Shown here in pieces: positions 1 through 5,974 of a stretch of DNA of 6,282 nucleotides (positions within the stretch are counted from its first letter, which is position 1; the number at the start of each line of letters is the position of its first letter). The stretch covers positions 1-6,282 of the forward strand of contig JACOZU010000009.1 of the NCBI GenBank assembly GCA_016181165.1. The letters are read 5' to 3'. The notes under the pieces were generated by a model that saw only the letters and a list, made by a program, of their open reading frames with translations, ran no database searches and was not told where the DNA came from. Made by a program: the position numbers and the translations under genes. The stretch comes from Candidatus Woesebacteria bacterium. Its GTDB lineage: Bacteria; Patescibacteriota; Microgenomatia; UBA8517.

Positions 1-171
1 GATCCGAAAGATGCTATTGAAATTAAAGGAAGGCCTTGGAGGCAAAAGATAATTGTTAGGTACGTTCCTAGTAACATTTGGCTGAGGCTAGTATTGGGTA
101 TTTCCGCTCTTCTCGCCACCGTTATTGTTTTCAAGGAATATTCAGCTTTTTTTAGAAAGGCTAGGATTTGA
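1..171 (+). CDS. C-terminal tail of a membrane protein (5' end outside window)
   Basis: The frame is open from the first base and ends at TGA 169-171, leaving 56 residues. The visible part is a short, probably beta-rich segment (DAIEIKG, then KIIVRYVPS), a single hydrophobic helix at about fragment residues 26-44 (IWLRLVLGISALLATVIVF), and a basic tail (FRKARI). A soluble segment followed by one helix and a positively charged end suggests the soluble part lies outside the cell and the tail in the cytoplasm. Large CPR membrane proteins of the YfhO or related glycan-associated type often end like this, but the fragment is too short to name the family. It stops one base before the next ATG, so it is probably the preceding gene of the same operon. 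That it is coding is fairly sure; the function is unknown. Confidence 0.6.
   Translation, partial: DPKDAIEIKGRPWRQKIIVRYVPSNIWLRLVLGISALLATVIVFKEYSAFFRKARI
163..166 (+). promoter_or_regulatory. Ribosome binding site deciding the GT2 start at 173
   Basis: AGGA lies six bases before ATG 173, inside the last codons of the preceding gene. It supports the start at 173 over the in-frame ATG at 125. The upstream ATG would add 16 residues that overlap the previous gene and precede the usual GT2 N-terminus, SDISIVIVS. Confidence 0.5.
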
Positions 172-172
172 T

Positions 173-1018
173 ATGTCCGATATCTCAATAGTTATTGTCT
201 CAACCAATATAAAAGATTTACTTAAAGAATGCCTTGAGTCCGTTTCTGCCGCTTTGAAGGGCATAGACGGCGAACTCATCGTTGTCGATAACGCTTCAAG
301 CGACGGAACGCCCGATATGGTTGCCAAGGAATTTTCTTGGGTAAAATTGATTAGAAAGAAAGAAAACCATGGCTTTGGTGAAAACAATAATTTTGGAATG
401 CGCGTTGCTAAGGGCAAGTATGTGCTACTTTTAAGAGTTGCAAGTTGCGCTTTATTAAATCCGGATCAAAAGACTTATCAAGGCTCTGGCGGATATTTCC
501 CCACGCTGATTCGGGTTTTTGCTTGGATGAGCTTCTTAGATGATATCCCTGGAATTGATACTTTGATTAAACCCTATCACCCACTTCATGGTTGGTCGCC
601 ATTTTATAAAGGTGAAGGCTATTTCAAAAAGCCCCATAAACAGGACTGGGTGACCGGGGCATATTATTTGATGAGAAAGGAAGCGATGGATGAGGTAGGA
701 CTTTTCGATGAAGACTTCTTCTTATACGTTGAAGAGGTGGACCTTTCTTATCGATTTGCAAAAGCCGGTTGGGAGACCTGGTATCTACCCAAATGGAAGA
801 TAATTCATTACGGGCAGGTGACCATCGGCAGCGAGAGGGCCATGGTTTACGAGCTTAAAAACTTGAAGCTTTTTTATAAAAAACATTATCCTGCCTGGCA
901 GCTTCCGATTCTGACATTAATCCTTAAGCTGGGCGTGGCCCTGCGCACCGTCCTTTATGGTCTGGTCGGAAAATTCAATGTTTCAAAAATCTATGTCAAA
1001 GCTTTTAAAACAATCTAA
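173..1018 (+). CDS. GT2 family glycosyltransferase with internal deletion of the DxD segment
   Basis: This is a 281-residue GT-A fold glycosyltransferase of family 2, rhamnosyltransferase-like, expected to move a sugar from a nucleotide donor to a lipid-linked glycan at the inner membrane face. Visible motifs are the N-terminal strand SIVIVS, the donor-site VVDNASSDG (residues 37-45, Asp39), ENHGFGENNN, GKYVLLL (81-87), GGYFPT (106-111), the acceptor-side TGAYYLMRKEA, and FDEDFFLYVEEVDLSYR with its acidic catalytic cluster (187-190). A hydrophobic stretch lies at about 242-265. After VLLL the normal LNxDT metal-binding motif and the following helix are absent, and the chain jumps to RVASCALLNPD. 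Gapless alignment of both flanks with the second GT2 of this window shows 24 residues missing there. The LLNPD at 94-98 corresponds to the later LxPSG position, not the DxD. The enzyme is probably inactive as written. Start 173 is chosen for its Shine-Dalgarno site and N-terminus; an ATG at 125 is also in frame. Confidence 0.85.
   Translation: MSDISIVIVSTNIKDLLKECLESVSAALKGIDGELIVVDNASSDGTPDMVAKEFSWVKLIRKKENHGFGENNNFGMRVAKGKYVLLLRVASCALLNPDQKTYQGSGGYFPTLIRVFAWMSFLDDIPGIDTLIKPYHPLHGWSPFYKGEGYFKKPHKQDWVTGAYYLMRKEAMDEVGLFDEDFFLYVEEVDLSYRFAKAGWETWYLPKWKIIHYGQVTIGSERAMVYELKNLKLFYKKHYPAWQLPILTLILKLGVALRTVLYGLVGKFNVSKIYVKAFKTI
968..973 (+). promoter_or_regulatory. Possible ribosome binding site for the polymerase/ligase gene
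   Basis: GGAAAA sits a few bases before ATG 978, within the end of the upstream GT2 gene. The other candidate ATGs at 957, 993 and 1038 have no comparable purine-rich site at the right distance, so this weakly favours 978. Confidence 0.35.
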
Positions 1019-2372
1019 AGGCCTACTTAAATACGGCATGGCCGCGCTTCTGGCGGCGATACCCCTTTATCCTAAGTTTCCCGCCATCGGGATTGCCGGA
1101 ACCTATGTTTCGGTCAGACTTGAAGATTTTTTGATGGCCGCGGTTGCCCTCCTTGCCTTGATCGCCTTTTTGCCGGAAGTTAAAAGGCTTTTTGCCAAAA
1201 AAATCGAACGCTCGGTGGCAATACTGCTGGGGATTGGGTTGGTCTCGCTTCTTTCGGGCATACTGATTACCCAAACGGTGGTGCCGCACATCGGCCTTCT
1301 CCACTGGATGAGGCGCATCGAGTATTTTATTCCTCTTTTTATCGGTTTACTCTATTTTCGGGATAAAAAAGAAGATACATTGGAATTTTTTCTTAAGATT
1401 TTAATGATTGTTTTGGTGGTGGCTTTCCTCTACGGCCTCGGACAAAAATACCTGAGCTGGCCGGTCATCATTACCCAAAACGAAGAGTATTCCAAGGGCG
1501 TGGCCCTGCGCTGGATTCCCGGGAGCCACATTAATTCCACCTTTGCCGGGCATTACGACTTGGCCACTTTTTTGGTTCTACTTTTGCCAATTTTTGTTTC
1601 CCTCTTTTTCGTGATTAAAAAAACCACTTCAAAAGTTCTCCTTTTGGTCGTTATTTTTTCCGGACTTTGGCTTTTGGCCAACGCCGTTTCGAGAATATCC
1701 ATCGTCTCTTATTTATTGGGAGTGACTCTGGCTCTTGTTTTGATAAAGAGGATTAAGGCTATCCCGATTGTTATTCTGATAAGCCTAGTTGTTTTTGGTT
1801 TCTCATCGGACCTACTGGCACGCTACATGCGGATTATCGAGGTGACGTATCAAAAGATTCTTTCAACCAGGCAAATAAACCTTTCCCCCCTCACCATTTA
1901 CGCCCAAGAAACACTTCTGCCTCAAAAAGTGGTTTCGTCTCCCACGCCCACGCCACCGCCCGTATTTGAAGACCGCTCGACTTCAATTAGACTTAACGTT
2001 GAGTGGCCCCGGGCAATTCGGGCCTTGAAGAAAAATACTCTTTTGGGTACCGGGTATTCCTCAATAACGCTAGCCACCGACAATGATTTTTTAAGACTCT
2101 TGGGCGAAGTCGGCCTTTTAGGATTTTTGGCCTTTTGTCTCCTCTTTGCCAGAATTTTTCAGACGTTTAGTAAGATATTACCGGTAACCAAGTATTACCA
2201 GGGAGTAAGCCTTGCTTTTATGGGTGGGTTTCTGGGAGCCCTGCCGGGGGTTTTTCTCAACGCTTTCTTTATCGATGTCTTTGAGGCCTCAAAATTCGCC
2301 ACCATTTTCTGGTTGCTTATGGGAATTGCGGTAGCCATGGCTAGAAAGAAAAGAAATGAAGATAATATTTGA
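978..2372 (+). CDS. O-antigen ligase / polymerase-like membrane protein (Wzy_C type)
   Basis: The 464-residue polytopic protein has about ten or more hydrophobic segments, for example 21-40, 52-65, 80-98, 115-126, 140-156, 195-213, 219-234, 240-256, 261-275, 375-393, 412-432 and 438-455. Family-like features are SVRLED near the N-terminus, WIPGSHINSTFAGHYDLA (179-196), NAVSRIS (235-241), and after the large external loop RLNVEWPRAIRA and GTGYSSITLATDND (357-370). WaaL/Wzy-type proteins use lipid-linked glycan on the outer membrane face, joining it to an acceptor or polymerising repeat units; which of these applies here cannot be told. The loop (about 276-350) contains a proline-rich linker, SPTPTPPP (321-328). 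The gene overlaps the preceding GT2 by 41 bases if it starts at 978. ATG 957, 993 or 1038 are alternatives, and 993 is nearly as plausible. No lesion is evident. Confidence 0.85.
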   Translation: MFQKSMSKLLKQSKGLLKYGMAALLAAIPLYPKFPAIGIAGTYVSVRLEDFLMAAVALLALIAFLPEVKRLFAKKIERSVAILLGIGLVSLLSGILITQTVVPHIGLLHWMRRIEYFIPLFIGLLYFRDKKEDTLEFFLKILMIVLVVAFLYGLGQKYLSWPVIITQNEEYSKGVALRWIPGSHINSTFAGHYDLATFLVLLLPIFVSLFFVIKKTTSKVLLLVVIFSGLWLLANAVSRISIVSYLLGVTLALVLIKRIKAIPIVILISLVVFGFSSDLLARYMRIIEVTYQKILSTRQINLSPLTIYAQETLLPQKVVSSPTPTPPPVFEDRSTSIRLNVEWPRAIRALKKNTLLGTGYSSITLATDNDFLRLLGEVGLLGFLAFCLLFARIFQTFSKILPVTKYYQGVSLAFMGGFLGALPGVFLNAFFIDVFEASKFATIFWLLMGIAVAMARKKRNEDNI

Positions 2373-2378
2373 ACGGTT

Positions 2379-3089
2379 ATGAACACAAACAAACTAGAGT
2401 ACATTTTATTATCAATAATCTTAATATTGGGCTTTGTTGTTCGCTTATACAAAATAAATAACCCAATCGCCGATTGGCATTCTTGGCGACAGGCCGATAC
2501 CGCCTCGGTCAGTAGGACGTATCTTGAAAAGGGAATTAATCTTCTTTACCCTCGCTATCACGATGTTTCCAGCATCCAAACCGGGATTTTTAACCCGGAA
2601 GGCTATCGATTTGTCGAGTTTCCGGTCTTTAATGCCGTTCACGCCCTTTTGGCGAGGGGATTTCCCGCCCTCTCCCTGGAAATATGGGGAAGGCTCGTTT
2701 CGATTTTTTCGGCTCTTGTCTCAACCGTTTTTATTTTTCTTATCGCCAAGAAGTTGATGGGGAAGCGGGCGGCTCTTTTAGCGGCATCATTTTTTGCCTT
2801 GATTCCCTACAACATCTTCTTTACCCGAGTCATTTTGCCGGAACCTCTGGCCACAACTTTTGCCCTGGCTTCTTTATGGTTATTTGTTGAATTTCTCGAT
2901 AACGAAAAATTTGCATATCTGTCCCTTTCGGGCCTTGTCTTCGGCCTATCGATGCTCATTAAACCGTTTACGTTTTTCTACATTTTGCCTTTTATCTACC
3001 TCGCCCACAAAAAATACGGACTCAAAAATATTTATAAAACCTTTTATCTACCTCGCCCACAAAAAATACGGACTCAAAAATATTTATAA
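2379..3089 (+). CDS. GT39/ArnT-like membrane glycosyltransferase, 5' part of a frameshifted gene
   Basis: This frame encodes the N-terminal half of a GT-C fold glycosyltransferase resembling the PMT/ArnT group, which transfers sugar from a polyprenyl-phosphate donor outside the membrane. Visible are a first helix (residues 8-23), the long first external loop with ADWHSWRQADTA (31-42; Asp40 is a candidate catalytic acid), NPEGYRFVEFP (72-82), then helices at about 105-123, 131-146, 156-171, 179-194 and 197-209, with RVILPEPL between two of them. Family-like sequence continues through YGLKNIYKT (residue 221). The next 15 residues (FYLPRPQKIRTQKYL) are out-of-frame translation of the second unit of a 52-bp tandem duplication and end at a premature stop. 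The gene begins six bases after the previous stop with no clear Shine-Dalgarno site, so translational coupling is likely. Without one repeat unit it joins the frame ending at 3831. Confidence 0.8.
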   Translation: MNTNKLEYILLSIILILGFVVRLYKINNPIADWHSWRQADTASVSRTYLEKGINLLYPRYHDVSSIQTGIFNPEGYRFVEFPVFNAVHALLARGFPALSLEIWGRLVSIFSALVSTVFIFLIAKKLMGKRAALLAASFFALIPYNIFFTRVILPEPLATTFALASLWLFVEFLDNEKFAYLSLSGLVFGLSMLIKPFTFFYILPFIYLAHKKYGLKNIYKTFYLPRPQKIRTQKYL

Positions 3090-3831
3090 AACCCCGAGGC
3101 TTCTCATTAAGTTTCTGGTTTTTGCCAACCTCGCCCTCGTCCCATTTTTTGTTTGGCGGGTTTGGATAAACAAGTATCCCCAAGGCATACCGTTTTTTAC
3201 CTGGGCCTTTAACGGTGACGGCATTCGCTTCAGGCCCTCATTTTGGCGGTGGATTTTTGGGGAAAGACTGGGACACCTCATTCTTGGCGGTTGGGGACTA
3301 ATCGTTTTTGCCTTCGGCCTCTTGGGTAAGGCCAGAGGAACCAGGTTTAGCCAAATCTTTCTTTTGGGCATGGCCCTCTACGTTATTACCTTTGCCACGG
3401 CCAGCGTCAGAACGCTGGGTCTGGGAGCCCTAAATATGTGGAATTCCCGAAGTTTTAGTAAAGAGGGCTCAAGGATTCTTCTGGTCTTTTCGCTGGTTGT
3501 AATGTTTTTTACCTCGTTTTTACAAGTTAAAGAGTTTTACAAAGTTAATAAGCCGGAAATTATGGAGGCGGGGGCTGCGGTCGACAGGCTGACTCCAAAA
3601 GATGCCTGGGTTATCGCTCCCTATAATGGAGATACGGCCTTTTTATATCAAACTAAAAGGTGGGGTTGGCCGGCTATAGACGATTCGATTGATAAGATCA
3701 TCGAGAGGGGTGCAGATTATTATGTATCGGTAAGCTTGACCGACACCGATACCAAAATGTTTAAGGAAAGATTTTTAACTATTGAAGAAACTCCTTCTTA
3801 TATACTACTAGATCTTCATAAAAGACTATGA
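2860..3831 (+). CDS. GT39/ArnT-like membrane glycosyltransferase, 3' part of a frameshifted gene
   Basis: Only the part from about 3040 is genuine. The 60 residues before it (from ATG 2860) are another-frame reading of the upstream half and resemble no protein. From 3040 it repeats PFIYLAHKKYGLKNIYKT, then continues as the C-terminal half of the GT39-like protein: a helix near LIKFLVFANLALVPFF, GDGIRFRPSFWRWIFGERL, helices near LILGGWGLIVFAF and IFLLGMALYVITFA, a last helix RILLVFSLVVMFF, and a soluble tail with DRLTPKDAWVIAPYNGD and YQTKRWGWP, normally outside the cell. No good start codon or Shine-Dalgarno site lies near 3040, so this half is unlikely to be made alone unless ribosomes shift frame. 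Deleting 52 bp gives 1,401 bp, 466 codons plus stop. The stretch SVRTLGLGALNMWNS (from about 3403) looks shortened. The stop overlaps the next gene's start as ATGA. Confidence 0.7.
   Translation: MPWLLYGYLLNFSITKNLHICPFRALSSAYRCSLNRLRFSTFCLLSTSPTKNTDSKIFIKPFIYLAHKKYGLKNIYKTPRLLIKFLVFANLALVPFFVWRVWINKYPQGIPFFTWAFNGDGIRFRPSFWRWIFGERLGHLILGGWGLIVFAFGLLGKARGTRFSQIFLLGMALYVITFATASVRTLGLGALNMWNSRSFSKEGSRILLVFSLVVMFFTSFLQVKEFYKVNKPEIMEAGAAVDRLTPKDAWVIAPYNGDTAFLYQTKRWGWPAIDDSIDKIIERGADYYVSVSLTDTDTKMFKERFLTIEETPSYILLDLHKRL
2988..3093 (+). repeat. Exact 52-bp tandem direct duplication (54-bp match) inside the GT39-like gene
   Basis: Positions 2988-3041 and 3040-3093 are identical over 54 bases, sharing 2 bases, so the period is 52. 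The match breaks on both sides (G2987 against A3039; T3042 against C3094). Both copies encode PFIYLAHKKYGLKNIYKT but in different frames, because 52 is not a multiple of three. Absence of any mismatch indicates a very recent duplication or an assembly join error. Confidence 0.97.
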
Positions 3832-5027
3832 GAGTACTAATGCTGACTCCATATCTACCCTTTCCGCCCTCCTCTGGAGGTCAGGTCCGTTCCTATAATT
3901 TAATTAAGCACCTAAGCAAAGCCCACCAAATTACCCTTTTTTCCCTTATCAAGACGGACGAAGAAAGGCGTTTTATCCCCGAACTTAAAAAGTACTGCAA
4001 GAAAGTTTTTGTTTTCAAACGTTCAAAATCCCCCTGGACCCTAAGGAACGTTCTGCTAACGGGTTTGGGGCCCTACCCTTTTTTGGTCATCAGAAATCTG
4101 TCTCCCCAAGAAAGGGGAGCCATTTCGGAAGAGCTTGCAAAAGATAAATATGACCTAATACATGCAGAAACTTTTTATGTCATGCCCCATATCCCCAAAA
4201 CCAATATCCCAATTCTTTTGGTGGAGCAGACAATAGAGTATTTGGTCTATAAGCACTACGTCGAAAGTTTAAAAAATCCGATTCTTCGGGTACTTTTTTC
4301 TATTGATTTAACCAAACTCAAATACTGGGAGACGTTATTCTGGAAAAAGGCCAACGGGGTCGTGGCCGTCTCTTACGCTGACAAGGACGAGACGTTGAAA
4401 TTGACCCCGGGACTAGACGTGGGCCTTGTTCCCAATGGGGTAGATTTAGAGTTTTTTAAAATCAAAAAAAGCTGGAAGGATGAGCACCCCAAGATTCTTT
4501 TTGTGGCCAACTTCAAATGGCTCCAAAATGTCGAAGCCGCCCAGCTTCTACTTGACGAGGTTTTCCCAAAAATCCATAAAAAATTCCCTGCCGCGAGGGT
4601 CTCGATAGTCGGACAGCATATCCCGGAGGCAATCATAAAAAGAAAGTCAGAAAGAATTCTTGTTGATAATCTAGCCGAAGACGACCAGGAGGGGATAAGA
4701 GAAGCCTATTTTCAAGCCTCCGTTTTTGTTTCGCCCTTAAGAGGCCCCGGCGGAACCAGGCTCAAGCATTTTGCCGCCATGGCCTCTAAGCTGCCGCTGG
4801 TAACCACGTCTGTCGGCGCCGAGGGCCTGGAGGCAAGAGACGGGGTGCACCTGTCGGTTTCGGATACACCGGAGGGTTTGGCGTCAGCCACCATCAATCT
4901 CTTAAAAAGCCCTAGGCAGGCGGAAAAGCTTGCCGTTAGCGCCCGAGAGCTCGTGGAGGAAAAGTTCAGCTGGTATAAAATGAGCCGATTTTTGGATAAA
5001 ATATACGCCAAATACTATGGAAGGTAA
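3828..5027 (+). CDS. GT4 family glycosyltransferase (GT-B fold)
   Basis: This 399-residue cytoplasmic GT-B enzyme resembles the group that includes PEP-CTERM/EpsH-associated sugar transferases. It would retain anomeric configuration while moving sugar from a nucleotide donor to a lipid-linked acceptor. The N-terminal domain opens with VLMLTPYLPFPPSSGGQVRSYNL (the glycine-rich acceptor loop, residues 3-25), followed by YDLIHAE (108-114). The linker region has VAVSYADKD and VPNGVDLEFF (201-210). The donor domain has ILFVANFKWLQNVEAA (223-238), VSIVGQ (258-263), VSPLRGPGGTRLK (301-313), and TTSVGAEGLEA (326-336). At the place where most relatives read KILEAM, this protein reads KHFAAM (313-318), so the conserved glutamate that usually binds the donor nucleotide ribose is alanine (codon 4773-4775). 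The gene begins in an ATGA overlap with the GT39-like gene, so a ribosome lost at the upstream frameshift may reduce its translation. Length is usual for the family. Confidence 0.88.
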   Translation: MRVLMLTPYLPFPPSSGGQVRSYNLIKHLSKAHQITLFSLIKTDEERRFIPELKKYCKKVFVFKRSKSPWTLRNVLLTGLGPYPFLVIRNLSPQERGAISEELAKDKYDLIHAETFYVMPHIPKTNIPILLVEQTIEYLVYKHYVESLKNPILRVLFSIDLTKLKYWETLFWKKANGVVAVSYADKDETLKLTPGLDVGLVPNGVDLEFFKIKKSWKDEHPKILFVANFKWLQNVEAAQLLLDEVFPKIHKKFPAARVSIVGQHIPEAIIKRKSERILVDNLAEDDQEGIREAYFQASVFVSPLRGPGGTRLKHFAAMASKLPLVTTSVGAEGLEARDGVHLSVSDTPEGLASATINLLKSPRQAEKLAVSARELVEEKFSWYKMSRFLDKIYAKYYGR

Positions 5028-5922
5028 TCCCGAGCTTTCGGTCATCATCTTAAACTACAATACCAAAGAGCTTCTTAGAGGCTGTCTGGCTTCTATCAAA
5101 AAATATCAAGACGAAGTTGCCCTCGAGGTCATTGTCTCGGATAACGCCTCAACCGACGGCAGCCCCGATATGGTCCGTCGAGAATTTCCCTGGGTGAGGC
5201 TGGTCGAAGGGGAGAACGAAGGTTTTGCCAAGGGCAATAATCGCGCCAAAAACTTGGTCAGGGGAAAGCTGGTTCTTTTTCTAAATCCAGACACTCTTGT
5301 TAGAAAGGACGTCTTTTTCAAGACGGTAAGATACTTAAAGGAGAATAGAGGCGTTGGCGCCCTCTCCTGTAAACTGGTCCTTCCGAGCGGAGAAATGGAC
5401 AAAGACACCAGACGGAGCTTTCCAACTCCTTGGGTTTCACTAACCCACCTGATTCTTAAATTAGACAGAATTTTCCCCAAATCCCCGCTTTTCGCCAAGT
5501 ATTGGTACGGCTATATTCCCGAAAATGCCACCCACCCCGTTGATGCCATCCAAGGCGCGTTCTTTTTAACCTGGAAAAAAATCTTGGACAAGGTCGGCTG
5601 GTGTGAGGAGGGCTATTTTTTTGACGGGGAGGATTTAGACCTTTGTTGGCAGATAAGAGCGGCCGGATACGAAATTGTTTATTATCCGGAAGTAAGCATC
5701 ATCCACGTCAAGGGCGTCACCAAAGGAAAAAGCAAGAAATGGAAGCACAAAGTTCCGGCAGCCCAAAGGATGAAAATAAGGCTGGCGGGGGTAACTTCCA
5801 TGGAAAGGTTTTACCGGAAAAACTTATGGAAAAAATATCCCCTGGTCTTTAATTTCTTTATGATTGCCGCTATAAAAATTTTTAAAGTGGTCAGATGGAT
5901 AAGCGTCAGGGCTTCGGCTTAA
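5017..5922 (+). CDS. GT2 family glycosyltransferase, intact
   Basis: A complete 301-residue GT-A enzyme of family 2, rhamnosyltransferase-like, likely adding a sugar to a lipid-linked glycan in the cytoplasm. Motifs in order: LSVIILNYNTKELL (7-20), VIVSDNASTDGSPDMV (38-53, donor site with Asp42), ENEGFAKGNN (66-75), GKLVLFLNPDT (83-93) with the DxD-type metal ligand Asp92, LPSGEM (122-127), SFPT (134-137), IQGAFFLTWKKIL (178-190), and FFDGEDLDLCWQIRAAGY (201-218) with the acidic catalytic cluster 205-208, then HVKG (230-233). The C-terminus has a hydrophobic and basic stretch (about 274-298) that may attach to the membrane. It is a paralogue of the GT2 at the start of the window and serves as an internal reference for that gene's deletion. 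Its start overlaps the GT4 gene by 11 bases with no obvious Shine-Dalgarno site, so coupling is likely. Confidence 0.92.
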   Translation: MEGNPELSVIILNYNTKELLRGCLASIKKYQDEVALEVIVSDNASTDGSPDMVRREFPWVRLVEGENEGFAKGNNRAKNLVRGKLVLFLNPDTLVRKDVFFKTVRYLKENRGVGALSCKLVLPSGEMDKDTRRSFPTPWVSLTHLILKLDRIFPKSPLFAKYWYGYIPENATHPVDAIQGAFFLTWKKILDKVGWCEEGYFFDGEDLDLCWQIRAAGYEIVYYPEVSIIHVKGVTKGKSKKWKHKVPAAQRMKIRLAGVTSMERFYRKNLWKKYPLVFNFFMIAAIKIFKVVRWISVRASA

Positions 5923-5966
5923 ATGAAAATCTTACATCGAAGATGAAAATCTTACATCGAAGATGA
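5923..5966 (+). other. Two chained 7-codon mini-ORFs leading into the GT4 start
   Basis: ATG 5923 and ATG 5943 each encode MKILHRR and stop at TGA. The first stop (5944-5946) overlaps the second start, and the second stop (5964-5966) overlaps the true GT4 start at 5963, both as ATGA. A ribosome could therefore terminate and reinitiate twice before the gene. AAGAT and ATCTT elements alternate through the repeat, so short hairpins such as AAGAT-GAAA-ATCTT can form over the second and third start codons. No strong Shine-Dalgarno sequence is present. The arrangement is visible; a regulatory role is inference, and it may simply follow from a slippage or assembly duplication. Confidence 0.4.
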
Positions 5967-5974
5967 AAATCTTA
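5923..5974 (+). repeat. 20-bp tandem repeat, 2.6 copies, carrying three start codons
   Basis: The unit atgaaaatcttacatcgaag occurs exactly at 5923-5942 and 5943-5962, and its first 12 bases again at 5963-5974. Each copy begins with ATGAAAATCTTA, the first four codons (MKIL) of the GT4 gene that starts at 5963. It follows directly on the stop codon of the upstream GT2. The period is not a multiple of three, so the three ATGs lie in three different frames. Confidence 0.97.

Noticed and set aside
125..172. Upstream ATG at 125 as the start of the first GT2
   Set aside because: It would add 16 residues overlapping the previous gene, whereas ATG 173 has AGGA at good spacing and gives the standard GT2 N-terminus.
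2860..3039. The N-terminal 60 residues of the 3' open frame as a real protein extension
   Set aside because: This stretch overlaps, in another frame, the family-like GT39 coding sequence, has no hydrophobic pattern or Shine-Dalgarno site of its own, and ends exactly where the duplicated segment begins.
5106..5498. Minus-strand open frame of 130 codons
   Set aside because: It is antisense to the most conserved part of the GT2 gene and its translation shows no recognisable motifs; the same holds for the other minus-strand frames.
5663..5689. Inverted repeat CCGGATA / TATCCGG with a 13-base loop, as a terminator or operator
   Set aside because: It lies inside the conserved C-terminal coding region of the second GT2, has no T-tract, and a 7-bp inverted repeat is expected by chance in a window this long.
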